A program made the position numbers and the translations under genes. A stretch of 64,000 bases of DNA. Origin: Bacillus ectoiniformans. Its GTDB lineage: Bacteria; Bacillota; Bacilli; Bacillales; Domibacillaceae. Shown here in pieces: positions 7,769 to 17,400 of the stretch. The stretch covers positions 1 to 64,000 of the forward strand of contig NZ_JAFBES010000009.1 in assembly GCF_016908875.1 (NCBI RefSeq). Direction: 5' to 3'. Numbering within the stretch: the first letter of the stretch is position 1; each line of letters starts with the position of its first letter. Under the pieces are notes generated by a model. That model had not been told where the DNA came from. It saw only the letters and a program-made list of their open reading frames with translations, and made no database searches.

Positions 7769-8998
7769 ATGACCAACTTTCAAGAAACATTGGAAAAATA
7801 TGCGGAACTTGCCGTAAAAGTCGGAGTGAATATTCAAGAAGGCCAAACGCTTGTCGTCAACGCTTCACTGGATGCCCAAGAACTTGTTCGCTTGATTGTC
7901 AAAAAAGCATATGAAGCTGGTGCGAAACATGTAAATGTGGAGTGGAACGATGACATCGTCTCTCGCACGAAGTATGAGCTTGCTCCAGATGAAGCATTCA
8001 AAGAGTATCCGGTATGGCGGGCTAAGATGCTTGAAGAATTAGCGGAAAAAGGGGCCGCGTTTATGTCCGTGATCTCATCAAGCCCTGACCTTTTAAAAGG
8101 CATTAACCCTGAAAGAATTGCTGATTTTCAAAAAGCTGCCGGCCAAGCTATGAAAACCTATCGTCAATATATCCAATCCGATAAAGTCAGCTGGACTGTC
8201 ATTGCCGCTCCATCCGATGCATGGGCGGAAAAAGTATTTCCTGACCTTCCAAAAGAACAGCAAGTCCCTGCCCTATGGGAAGCGATCTTTAAAGCCGTTC
8301 GGGCGGACACAGACTCACCCGTTGACGCATGGGTGAAACATGACAATAAACTGCATGAAAAAGTGGACTATTTAAACGAGAAACGTTATAAATCTTTGCA
8401 CTATACGGCACCGGGCACTGATCTAACGATTGACTTGCCTGAAGGCCATTTATGGGTCGGTGCAGGAAGCGTCAATGAACAGGGACATTCTTTCATGGCC
8501 AATATGCCGACAGAAGAAGTCTTCACCGTTCCTTATAAGCAAGGAGTCAACGGTTATGTTGCAAGTACCAAACCTCTAAGCTACGGCGGGAACATTATCG
8601 ATAAATTTACGATTATGTTTGAAAAAGGACGCATTACAGATGTAAAAGCAGAAGAAGGCGAAGAAGTATTAAAAAGACTCGTTGAAACTGATGAAGGTTC
8701 TCATTATTTAGGGGAAATTGCCCTTGTGCCGCATCAGTCCCCTATTTCTGAATCAAACATTCTTTTTTACAATACGTTATTTGACGAAAATGCTTCTAAC
8801 CATTTAGCCATCGGCAGCGCCTATGCATTTTGCATCGAAGGCGGCAAGACGATGTCGCAGGAAGAACTCGAGAAAAACGGATTGAACACCAGCTTAACAC
8901 ATGTCGACTTCATGATCGGATCAGCTGAAATGAATATTGACGGCATTAAAGAAGACGGAACACGTGAAGCGATTTTCCGAAACGGAAATTGGGCATAA
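7769..8998 (+). CDS. ampS: M29-family metal-dependent aminopeptidase (AmpS type)
   Basis: This cytoplasmic exopeptidase removes N-terminal residues from peptides using a two-metal centre. The 409-aa length and the whole sequence fit the thermophilic aminopeptidase family M29. The N-terminal alpha/beta domain spans about residues 1-200 and the metal-binding catalytic part follows, with NMPTEEVFTVP, the EIALVPHQSPIS block, the late LFDENASNHLAIG stretch and a terminal HVDFMIGS containing conserved acid and His residues. A clear AAAGGAG site precedes the ATG. It is a single-gene unit between two terminators. Confidence 0.94.
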   Translation: MTNFQETLEKYAELAVKVGVNIQEGQTLVVNASLDAQELVRLIVKKAYEAGAKHVNVEWNDDIVSRTKYELAPDEAFKEYPVWRAKMLEELAEKGAAFMSVISSSPDLLKGINPERIADFQKAAGQAMKTYRQYIQSDKVSWTVIAAPSDAWAEKVFPDLPKEQQVPALWEAIFKAVRADTDSPVDAWVKHDNKLHEKVDYLNEKRYKSLHYTAPGTDLTIDLPEGHLWVGAGSVNEQGHSFMANMPTEEVFTVPYKQGVNGYVASTKPLSYGGNIIDKFTIMFEKGRITDVKAEEGEEVLKRLVETDEGSHYLGEIALVPHQSPISESNILFYNTLFDENASNHLAIGSAYAFCIEGGKTMSQEELEKNGLNTSLTHVDFMIGSAEMNIDGIKEDGTREAIFRNGNWA

Positions 8999-9005
8999 TG
9001 TTCAA

Positions 9006-9040
9006 AACACCGGCAGCCTGAGCTGTCCGGTGTTTTTTTT
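9006..9040 (+). terminator. ampS terminator
   Basis: AACACCGG (9006-9013) pairs with CCGGTGTT (9027-9034), extended by CAGC/GCTG around a CTGA loop, and is followed by eight T. It also separates ampS from the convergent YjiH gene. Confidence 0.9.
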
Positions 9041-9046
9041 GCATTA

Positions 9047-10423
9047 TTAAAAGACAAATAAATGAGCGATTAGAACAATCACTGGCAAAGTAATAACTGT
9101 ACGCTGTACAAAGATAATAAATAATTCTAAGAAGCTAAGTGGAATGTTGGATCTTAAAATCAAAATTCCGATTTCCGACATGTAGATTAATTGGGTCAAA
9201 GAAACGCCAGCTACTACAAAGCGTGTTAACTCACTTTCAATACCGCTGCCGATGACAGCTGGCAAGAACATATCAGCAAATCCAACGAGCATCGTTTGGG
9301 CGGCTGCATCCGCTTCCGGAAGCTGCATGAGTTCCAAAATTGGTACAATCGGATAAGAGATGATGTTAAAGAACGATGTGTATTCTGCCACGATCAGCGC
9401 AAGCGCTCCTAAACTCATCACTAAAGGGATCAACCCAAGCCAAATGTCTGCTACCGTTTCTAGTCCGCTCTTAATTAGCTGACTGGCACTTTTCGTTTTA
9501 TTGGCTTTATCTAACGCCTGCTGCATTCCCCATTGAAAGGATGTCACTCCTTCTGGAATCGTTTCATCAATTTGTTTGCCTGCTGGTTCATAATAGGTGT
9601 CCTCTTTTCTTGATAGAGGAGGAATTCTAGGCATGATAATGGCTGCAACAATACAAGCCGCGCTGACTGTTAAATAAAATGGCAAAAACATATGTCCAAG
9701 CCCTACCACATTCACAACTACTAAACTAAAAGCGACTGATGCAATCGAGAAAGTGGTCGCGATGACCGCTGCTTCTCTTCTTGTATAATATCCTTCGTCA
9801 AATTGCTTCGTGGTCACAAGAACTCCTACTGTCCCTGCTCCCATCCATGAAGCTAAACAATCGATCGATGAACGTCCCGGCAGCTTAAATACAGGCCGCA
9901 TCACCTTACTTACAAAAGCGCCGACAAATTCCATCAGACCAAACTCTACTAACAGCGGAAGCAGCAGACCTGCAAAGAAGAACCAAGTCATTAAGACAGG
10001 AGCTAATCCATATAGTACTACTCCGCCTGTGTTATCTGACCAAATAAATTCGGGCCCAATTTTATAAAACGTCATCAACCCGATCATTAATCCTAAAAAA
10101 CGCACGCCTAAGCTCACAGCACCGACATGAAACATTTGCTTAAGAAAAGGACGTTCCATGATAAATGCCGGTTTGGCAATCATACCAATGAGGCTCATCA
10201 CTAGAGAGATAGACAATACACCTAAAATGAAAGGCGCCATATAATCTCCAATTAAATCTTGAAAAAACACCGCTAAAATTCCAACACCGATGGTCACTTC
10301 CCCATTAAATTTAATAGGGAGTAAGAAAAGCAAGATTCCGATTAAGGACGGCACTAAAAATCTATACAGTCCCTCACGATCATGTGATACTACGTTAGGA
10401 GATGCTTTTACTTGAGGCTCCAT
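9047..10423 (-). CDS. YjiH-family membrane protein with nucleoside-recognition (Gate) domains
   Basis: The 458-aa polytopic protein has roughly ten hydrophobic segments and resembles the YjiH family, whose Gate domain is shared with nucleoside transporters and spore maturation proteins. GRSSIDCLASWMGAGTVGVLVTTKQFDEGYYTRREAAVIATTFS is typical of the first Gate repeat and a related block (GFADMFLPAVIGSGIESELTRFVVAGVS) lies near the C-terminus. The substrate of the family is not established. The start codon directly follows the stop of the upstream aminotransferase gene, and its ribosome site (GGAGGG) lies inside that gene, so the two are co-expressed. From context it may import or export the aminotransferase substrate; that is inference. 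Confidence 0.85.
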   Translation of the reverse strand: MEPQVKASPNVVSHDREGLYRFLVPSLIGILLFLLPIKFNGEVTIGVGILAVFFQDLIGDYMAPFILGVLSISLVMSLIGMIAKPAFIMERPFLKQMFHVGAVSLGVRFLGLMIGLMTFYKIGPEFIWSDNTGGVVLYGLAPVLMTWFFFAGLLLPLLVEFGLMEFVGAFVSKVMRPVFKLPGRSSIDCLASWMGAGTVGVLVTTKQFDEGYYTRREAAVIATTFSIASVAFSLVVVNVVGLGHMFLPFYLTVSAACIVAAIIMPRIPPLSRKEDTYYEPAGKQIDETIPEGVTSFQWGMQQALDKANKTKSASQLIKSGLETVADIWLGLIPLVMSLGALALIVAEYTSFFNIISYPIVPILELMQLPEADAAAQTMLVGFADMFLPAVIGSGIESELTRFVVAGVSLTQLIYMSEIGILILRSNIPLSFLELFIIFVQRTVITLPVIVLIAHLFVF

Positions 10424-11755
10424 CTAATTACCCTCCTTTTTTACGTAAAGGCTTGACTGATATTCCTCAATGGCTTCTTCAAGAACAGCTAACCCTTTAT
10501 CGATTTGTTCTCTAGTAATCGTTAGCGGCGGTATCATCCGAATAACTTCCCCTTGATTGCCGCACAGGTAAAATAAGACCCCTTTTTCTAAAGCTCTATC
10601 CAGCACATCCATCACACCTGCGCCGTCTTTTTGGCCAGTTACTGGATGAACCAGTTCAATTCCGAGCATTAATCCAGTTCCCCGTACAGCACCAATAACA
10701 TCATACTTTTCCTGCATCTCTTTTAATTTGGTTAAGGCATAAGCGCCTGTCTCTTTACAGTTATCTAACAATCTTTCTTCATCAATCACTTCCAGTGAAG
10801 CAAGCGCAGCGGAGCAGGCAAGCGGATTTCCTCCAAAAGTGGTGCCGTGTGAACCTAACGGCCATTTTTCCATTAATTCTTTAGAAGCGACTGTCGCACT
10901 TAATGGCAACCCTGCCGCAATCCCTTTGGCAATCGCCATAATGTCAGGAGTGACGCCGAATGTTTGAGCAGCAAACATTTCCCCAGTTCGTCCAAAGCCA
11001 GTTTGAACTTCATCAAATATCAGCAAGATACCATGACGATCACAAATTTCACGAATCTTTTTCAGCCAGCCTGCAGGCGGAATGATATAGCCCCCTTCAC
11101 CCAATACCGGTTCAAGAATCATACAAGCGACTTCTTCCGGATCTACCTGGTGACTGAAAAGAGAGGCTGCCTCCTTTTCCAGTTTATCCGCAAAATACGT
11201 ATCCGGGTCCTCAGAGGCCGGACATTCCGCAGGGTTTGCATAAGGCAGCTGATAAGTGAGCCACGACGGCTGCATATACTTTCGATACTTGCTTTTCGAC
11301 GTTGTCACACTTAAAGCGCCGATCGACCGGCCATGAAAGCAGCCGGTAAACGAAACGACATACGGTCTTTTCGTTGCGTACTTCGCAAGCTTTAATGCCC
11401 CTTCAATGGCCTCCGTTCCGCTATTGGCAAAGAAGAAGCAGTCTAAATTCCCCGGCATTTTCTTTCCGAGTGTTTCTGCCAGCCGTAAAATAGATTCATA
11501 AATGATGACCCCCGATGGTCCATGCATTAAATGATCCACTCCGTCTTTTATGGCCTGCACTACTTTTGGATGACGATGACCGACATTTTCCACTGCAATT
11601 CCCGAAGTGAAATCTAAATACTCTTTCCCGTCCAATCCATAGTAATAGCAGCCTTCCGCCTTCACGACCGGCAGATTTGGATGATCCTTTGCCATGCTCG
11701 GTGCAAGCATTGATGATAGCTTTTCTGTTAAGTGACCCCATTGTGTCTGTTGCAT
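10424..11755 (-). CDS. Class III PLP aminotransferase, 4-aminobutyrate/omega-amino-acid type
   Basis: This is a fold-type I PLP enzyme of the class III (omega) aminotransferases, which move an amino group from substrates such as GABA, ornithine or beta-alanine to 2-oxoglutarate or pyruvate. Landmarks are [16 protein letters not shown], the FTGCFHGRS block, [11 protein letters not shown] with the PLP-contacting Asp, and the Schiff-base Lys in [12 protein letters not shown]. At 443 aa it is full length. It resembles GabT, but specificity cannot be read from sequence. GGGAGG precedes the ATG at 8 nt. It is the first gene behind a perfect sigma-54 promoter, followed without gap by the YjiH gene and preceded by its probable activator. 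Confidence 0.88.
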   Translation of the reverse strand: MQQTQWGHLTEKLSSMLAPSMAKDHPNLPVVKAEGCYYYGLDGKEYLDFTSGIAVENVGHRHPKVVQAIKDGVDHLMHGPSGVIIYESILRLAETLGKKMPGNLDCFFFANSGTEAIEGALKLAKYATKRPYVVSFTGCFHGRSIGALSVTTSKSKYRKYMQPSWLTYQLPYANPAECPASEDPDTYFADKLEKEAASLFSHQVDPEEVACMILEPVLGEGGYIIPPAGWLKKIREICDRHGILLIFDEVQTGFGRTGEMFAAQTFGVTPDIMAIAKGIAAGLPLSATVASKELMEKWPLGSHGTTFGGNPLACSAALASLEVIDEERLLDNCKETGAYALTKLKEMQEKYDVIGAVRGTGLMLGIELVHPVTGQKDGAGVMDVLDRALEKGVLFYLCGNQGEVIRMIPPLTITREQIDKGLAVLEEAIEEYQSSLYVKKEGN

Positions 11756-11801
11756 AAATTTAGCCTCCCGAATGCAAAAATATTGCCTTTGATGAATATT
11801 A

Positions 11802-11819
11802 ATGCAATTCTTGTGCCAA
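11802..11819 (-). promoter_or_regulatory. Sigma-54 (SigL) -24/-12 promoter of the aminotransferase operon
   Basis: On the minus strand TTGGCAC-AAGAA-TTGCAT runs from 11819 to 11802. It carries the invariant GG (11817-11816) and GC (11805-11804) exactly ten bases apart and fits the TGGCAC-N5-TTGCW consensus completely. It fills the 66-bp gap between the activator stop and the aminotransferase ATG; transcription should begin near 11792. Confidence 0.9.
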
Positions 11820-11821
11820 AT

Positions 11822-13201
11822 CTAGTGTTTTTGATGATATTTTTTAAGTTTTCTAACGATAGATGGCTGGCTGATTCCGAGCAAAGCGGCCATTTCCGTT
11901 GTGGTTCTGCATTTCTTTCTGGCTTCAGTCAACATGTAACCTTCAAGTTCTTCTAACGCTTCCGGAAGCGTTTGCCGTTCAATATCACCGAAATTCCGCT
12001 TCAGCTGTCCTTGTTTATACTCATAGGGGAGTTCTTCAAAACCAATCACCGGTGCTGTGGTTGTAACGACCAGTCTTTCGATTAAATTTTCCAATTCTCT
12101 TACATTCCCTTTCCATTCGTGGCACAGTAAAGCATCTAGCGCATCATTCGCAAGCTGTTTCCCGCGAGAGTGCTGTTCATTAAATTTCTCCAAAAAATAG
12201 CTGATCAATTGAGACAGATCTTCGGGCCGCTCACGCAAGGGTGGTATAGACAGCGGAACAACATTGAGCCTGAAATAGAGGTCTTCCCGAAACGTTCTTT
12301 CCGCAACCGCTTGTTTTAAATCCTTGTTCGTCGCCGCCAAAAGGCGAAAATCGGACTCTGCTTTTTTCGAGCCGCCTACCCGATAAAAGCTTTTTTCCTG
12401 AATAAACTTTAATAGCTTGGCCTGTAAATGCATCGGGAGTTCCCCGATTTCATCTAAGAATAAGGTTCCGTTATTAGCCATTTCAGCATAGCCTATTTTC
12501 CCTTTACTCTTTGCTCCAGTGAATGCCCCGCCTTCATAGCCAAAGAACTCCGCTTCAAAAATCGCTTCAGGAATCGCACTGCAATTCACTTCAATAAATG
12601 CCCCATCTTTTCTTTGGCTATTCTGATGAATCCAGCGGGCAATCATTGATTTGCCAACTCCTGATTCACCAAGAAGCAATACCGTCACATCTACGTCAGC
12701 CACGTTCATCATCATTTCAATGGTTGCTTTCATTTTCGGACTCTCGGCGACAAAACCTTTCATTTTATACTGTTTATTTCTTAATAGCTTGACCTCACTT
12801 TTGACCCGCTCCATTTCTCTTTCCATCTCACTTAGAAACTCTTTCACTAGTTCGAGTTCCGATACATCATATGTATAACTCATTACCTTTTCAATCTCGC
12901 CATCTTCATTAAACAGCGGCACACCAGTTACTATAATTTTCTTTCCGGCAGCTGTCGTTTGGATAACAGTTACTTTTTTCTTCTTGCGCAGGACCTCAGG
13001 TGTAATCGCCGGGTCAAACACCTTGTTCTTCTCTAAGTCATACACTGACAGGCCTATCATATCTTCAGGAGCCATCCCGTAATGGTCCCCGCTTCCTTTT
13101 GAGACCTGCAAGATTTCACCTGAAGCACTAGTCACCATCACATCTTCATAAACAGCCTTTAATATATTTTCATCTTTATTTAACAGCCAGTCCGAGTTCA
13201 T
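11822..13201 (-). CDS. Sigma-54-dependent enhancer-binding activator with PAS sensor (RocR/BkdR-like)
   Basis: The 459-aa protein has an N-terminal PAS domain (about residues 10-115), a short coiled linker (115-150) and a AAA+ sigma-54 interaction domain (about 155-385). The C-terminal Fis/TyrR-type helix-turn-helix (TTTEMAALLGISQPSIVRKLKKY) ends the protein. The AAA+ part is intact: GESGVGKS Walker A, the GAFTGA loop that contacts sigma-54, GTLFLDEIGELP Walker B, and the FRLNVVPLSIPPLRERPEDL region. There is no receiver domain, so it senses a ligand rather than a phosphorylation signal. The gene ends 3 bp before the sigma-54 promoter of the aminotransferase gene, its obvious target. AGGAG lies 8 nt before the ATG. 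Confidence 0.93.
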   Translation of the reverse strand: MNSDWLLNKDENILKAVYEDVMVTSASGEILQVSKGSGDHYGMAPEDMIGLSVYDLEKNKVFDPAITPEVLRKKKKVTVIQTTAAGKKIIVTGVPLFNEDGEIEKVMSYTYDVSELELVKEFLSEMEREMERVKSEVKLLRNKQYKMKGFVAESPKMKATIEMMMNVADVDVTVLLLGESGVGKSMIARWIHQNSQRKDGAFIEVNCSAIPEAIFEAEFFGYEGGAFTGAKSKGKIGYAEMANNGTLFLDEIGELPMHLQAKLLKFIQEKSFYRVGGSKKAESDFRLLAATNKDLKQAVAERTFREDLYFRLNVVPLSIPPLRERPEDLSQLISYFLEKFNEQHSRGKQLANDALDALLCHEWKGNVRELENLIERLVVTTTAPVIGFEELPYEYKQGQLKRNFGDIERQTLPEALEELEGYMLTEARKKCRTTTEMAALLGISQPSIVRKLKKYHQKH

Positions 13202-13318
13202 AATTATTCACTCCTTTATTCAATTTCGAATAACTTTCCGTACAATATATTTACTCTATCAAATTATTAGTTTACAAAGCTGTCATTTCCTCTATTTAAA
13301 CTAATTATTTACTTTTAA

Positions 13319-13344
13319 ATAATTATTCAAAAGTGAATAATTAT
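13319..13344. repeat. Perfect inverted repeat upstream of the sigma-54 activator gene
   Basis: ATAATTATTCA (13319-13329) and TGAATAATTAT (13334-13344) are perfect 11-bp arms around a 4-nt centre. A third copy, ATAATTATTCAC, lies at 13200-13211 over the ribosome site and start codon of the activator gene, and is an exact 12-bp inverse of 13333-13344. No T run follows, so it is not a terminator. It may be an operator for autoregulation or an enhancer site. Confidence 0.6.
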
Positions 13345-13347
13345 CTT

Positions 13348-13377
13348 CAAAAAATAACAACCCATGTCACTGAGTTG
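13348..13377 (-). terminator. gltC terminator
   Basis: On the minus strand CAACTCA (13377-13371) pairs with TGGGTTG (13364-13358), with one G-T pair and a 6-nt loop, followed by TTATTTTTTG. It lies 16 bp behind the gltC stop. Confidence 0.75.
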
Positions 13378-13393
13378 CTTCGTTCTTCTTATA

Positions 13394-14299
13394 TTAAAAA
13401 CTAAACTGATTCAAACGGTTATAGTATCGGATTAGAAACTCATAAAACATCTTTTCCGATGCCGGAAGCGGACGCGCTTTTGTCAAAATGACACCAACTG
13501 TGCGCGTGACTCGAGGCACACTAATCGGTATGCTGACAGTTCCAGGCGGCGTTTGATCGACCAAAAGTGTTTCCGGCAGCAAACTGACACCAAGTCCTGC
13601 CTCTACTAACCCTTTAATCGTGTAAATATCCTCACTTTCAAAACCTACATTCGGCTCGAAATTCACTTGTTCACAGGCATCAATGACTAGCTTTCTCATA
13701 TCGTACCCCGTGCGGAAGAGGACAAATTGATCATCTATTAAATCACGAAGGTTTACCCGTTCCTGCTTTGCGAGTCGATGATGGTTCGGCAGCAGCGCAC
13801 GCATATTCTCAGAGAAGAATATGTGCGTGTCAATTTCAGATGTCGCATCAGGCACCGGGGAAACGAACGCCAAATCGATTTCACCGAGTTCGACCAGCTC
13901 TCTCAGTTCTTTATTGGACCCTTGATGAAAGTCAAATCCTACATCGGAATACTGGCTTCGAAATGCAGAGATCACCCGAGGCAGAGTTTTGGTAGCTAAA
14001 GAGTTAGGAAAGCCTAAACGGATTTTCCCTGCTTCCGGATTTAAAAAATCTTCAACTGCTGTCACAGCTTTTTCAATTTCGTTCACTGCCGTCTCAATAT
14101 GTTCTAAAAATATTTTTCCTGCACGTGTCAGCTTCACCCGTCTTCCCTCTCGCAAAAATAACTCGACTCCTAATTCATCCTCGAGTTTAGCAATTTGCCT
14201 GCTCACCGCAGATTGCGCGACATGGAGACGATAAGCGGCTTCTGTCACATGCTCCTCTTTTGCCACTTCGATAAAATATTTGATCTGCCGAAGCTCCAA
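13394..14299 (-). CDS. gltC: LysR-family activator of glutamate synthase, GltC
   Basis: GltC activates gltAB when 2-oxoglutarate is available and is held back by glutamate dehydrogenase in B. subtilis. The protein shows an N-terminal winged helix-turn-helix (HVTEAAYRLHVAQSAVSRQIAKLEDELGVELF) and a two-lobed effector domain (about residues 90-300) with DQFVLFRTGYDMR and GLVEAGLGVSLLPE. The likely start is the TTG at 14299: AGAGGTGG lies at proper spacing and the protein then begins MELRQIKYF as in B. subtilis GltC (301 aa here). A longer reading from the ATG at 14329 would run through the operator. It is divergent from gltA. Confidence 0.93.
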   Translation of the reverse strand: MELRQIKYFIEVAKEEHVTEAAYRLHVAQSAVSRQIAKLEDELGVELFLREGRRVKLTRAGKIFLEHIETAVNEIEKAVTAVEDFLNPEAGKIRLGFPNSLATKTLPRVISAFRSQYSDVGFDFHQGSNKELRELVELGEIDLAFVSPVPDATSEIDTHIFFSENMRALLPNHHRLAKQERVNLRDLIDDQFVLFRTGYDMRKLVIDACEQVNFEPNVGFESEDIYTIKGLVEAGLGVSLLPETLLVDQTPPGTVSIPISVPRVTRTVGVILTKARPLPASEKMFYEFLIRYYNRLNQFSF

Positions 14300-14321
14300 A
14301 ACCTGCCACCTCTTTCCATTC

Positions 14322-14338
14322 AATCTCATTTTTAGATT
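14322..14338. promoter_or_regulatory. GltC operator (Box I type)
   Basis: AATCT-N7-AGATT at 14322-14338 has the LysR T-N11-A geometry and resembles the ATCTC-N7-GAGAT GltC box of B. subtilis. It lies between the gltC and gltA starts, about 150 bp before gltA. Confidence 0.65.
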
Positions 14339-14488
14339 AATAACGAACTAACAATATATTGATTGTATCATTTTTGCAATATAGAATAAATAGTAAGATC
14401 ACAGAATTTTTAAACAGTGAATAAGGTAAAGATACAGTAAAGATACAATAGATGAATCATTCAAATAACGATATCGGAGGTGCAGTCG

Positions 14489-17400
14489 ATGACAATTTTC
14501 GGCTATCCAACCAAACAAGGATTATATGACCCTAAAAATGAGCATGATGCATGCGGAATCGGTTTCATTGCGAATATTAAAGGAAAACCTGCTCACTCCA
14601 TTGTAAAAGAAGGCATTCACATGCTATGCCAGCTTGAACATAGAGGCGGCCAATTAAATGGCACGACCGGCGACGGAGCGGGGATGATGCTTGAAATATG
14701 CGATTCATTTTTCCGAAAGAATTGTGAAGACTTGAGCATATCATTGCCAGATCCTTTCGACTATGCGATTGGGATGGTTTTTTTACCTAAAGACGAAAAA
14801 GAATCCCAAGTGATTCAAACCGCTATGGAAAACATCGTAAAGGAAGAAGGACAAATCTTTCTTGGTTGGCGCCAAGTTCCTGTTAACTCACAGACAGTTG
14901 GAGCAGAAGCTCAAGCCATTGAACCGAATATTATGCAATTGTTTATTGAAAAAGATCACCAGCTAGAGACAGAGAAAGATTTCGAGCGGAAGTTATTCAT
15001 CATTCGCAAAAGGATTGAACATGAAGTTTCAGCTAATGCGTCTATTCAAGGCTCATTCTATATTCCAAGCCTGTCTACTAGAACCATCATCTATAAAGGG
15101 ATGCTGACACCGGAACAAATGGATCAGTATTACCTTGATTTATCTGACCCAGAGTACGTCTCTGCTTTCTCTCTTGTTCATTCTAGATTCAGCACCAATA
15201 CGTTTCCAAGCTGGGAACGCGCTCATCCGTACCGCTACTTGATTCACAACGGAGAAATTAATACGAATCGCGGCAACGTCAGCTGGATGCAAGCACGGGA
15301 AAAAGCAAGTTTCGCAAAAGTGTTTGGAGACGATTATCAAAAGCTGCTTCCAGTGATCGATACGAACGGAAGCGATTCAGCCATGCTTGATAATGCCCTT
15401 GAGTTTTTAACTCTCTCAGGACGCTCTCTTCCTCACGCAGCCATGATGCTTATTCCAGAACCTTGGGATCGTGATGAACAAATGCAAGATCCTAAGCTTG
15501 CTTTTTACGAATATCACAGCTGCCTGATGGAACCGTGGGATGGCCCTACTTCTATCTCCTTCACGGACGGCCGGGTAATCGGAACCATTTTAGACAGAAA
15601 TGGATTAAGACCCGCGCGCTACTACGTCACTGAGGATGACTTAATCATTTATTCTTCTGAAGTCGGTATTGTGCCAACAGAGGAAAAGAAAATTATAAAA
15701 AAAGAAAGCGTAAGTGCCGGAAAAATGCTTCTTGTCGATTTAGAACAAGGCCGAATCGTGTCTGATGATGAAGTCAAACATTCGATTTCTCGTGAACTGC
15801 CTTACCGTGATTGGCTGAATGATCAACTGCTAGCCATTGCAGACCTTGAAGAGATTGACCACTCAGATGGACCATATGACGAAAATAAATTACTGAATCT
15901 TCAAAAATCTTTTGGTTATACGTATGAAGAATTGACAAAAAATATCAAACCAATGGTTACAGATAAAAAAGACCCAATTGGTTCCATGGGATTTGATTCT
16001 CCACTCGCTGTATTATCAGAACGCCCGCAGCTATTGTTCAATTACTTTAAACAGCTGTTTGCCCAAGTCACCAATCCGCCAATTGATGCAACGCGTGAAG
16101 AAAATGTTACTTCTACTATGACTTTGCTTGGAAATGAAGGAAACATCTTAGAGCCTTCAGCTAGCAATTGCCGCAGAATCCGTTTAGAATCCCCTTTCTT
16201 AACAGAAATGGAATTGATGAAGCTGCGCCATAACCGGTATGATGATTTTCGTTCAAGAACCACCTCCATTTTATTCAAAACAGAGAGTCCTAATCTAGAA
16301 CAGGCTCTCGAGCAGCTGTTCAAAGAAGCCGATGAAGCAATTGCCGAAGGCTGCACGTTACTCATTCTGTCAGACAAAGGCGTGAATTCGAACTTTGCTG
16401 CTGTGCCTTCCCTGCTTGCCATCAGCGGCCTGCATCAGCATTTGATCAAAAATGGCACAAGAACAAAGGTCAGTCTGATTGCAGAGACTGCCGAAGCTCG
16501 CGATGTACACCAATTCGCTTGTCTAATCGGTTACGGAGCAGATGCGATTCAGCCTTACTTAGCGATTCACTCCATTGAGGCACTTATTAAAGAAGGCGTC
16601 ATCACAGGCTTTACTTTAGAAGAAGCAGAGAAGAACTATTTAGCTGCAGCTGTCACTGGATTAGTGAAAGTGATGTCGAAAATGGGGATCTCAACGGTAC
16701 AAAGCTACCGTGGCGCTCAAATATTTGAAGCCGTAGGAATTGGCCATGAACTGATTGAGAACTACTTTACTGGCACAGCCTCCCCGCTTGACGGAATTTC
16801 TTTAGAGGTTATTACGAATGAAACTCTCCTGCGTCATAAAGAAGCGTTTCATAAAAGTGAATATCAACAAAAAACACTTGATTCCGGCGGAGAATTCCAA
16901 TGGCGCCGTAACGGTGAAAAGCATGCCTTTAATCCAGAAACGATTCATACCCTGCAGCATGCAGCCCGGACGAATAACTATGAATTATATAAGAAGTATT
17001 CTGCGATGATGGATGACGAACAAGTATTATTTTTACGCGGTCTGCTTGATTTTGATTTCACTGTGCGCCCAGCTGTCCCTTTAGAAGAAGTGGAATCAGC
17101 CGAATCTATTTTAAAACGATTTAAAACCGGTGCCATGTCGTACGGGTCGATCAGCAAAGAAGCTCATGAGGCACTTGCTGTCGCTATGAACCGGATTGGC
17201 GGAAAAAGCAACAGCGGTGAAGGCGGTGAAGATCCATCCCGATATACACCTGATGAAAATGGCGATTCAAAAATCAGCTCAATTAAACAAGTGGCTTCTG
17301 GCCGCTTTGGTGTCACTAGCGAATATTTGAACCAAGCTTCAGAAATTCAGATTAAAATGGCGCAAGGAGCAAAACCTGGTGAAGGCGGACACCTGCCTGG

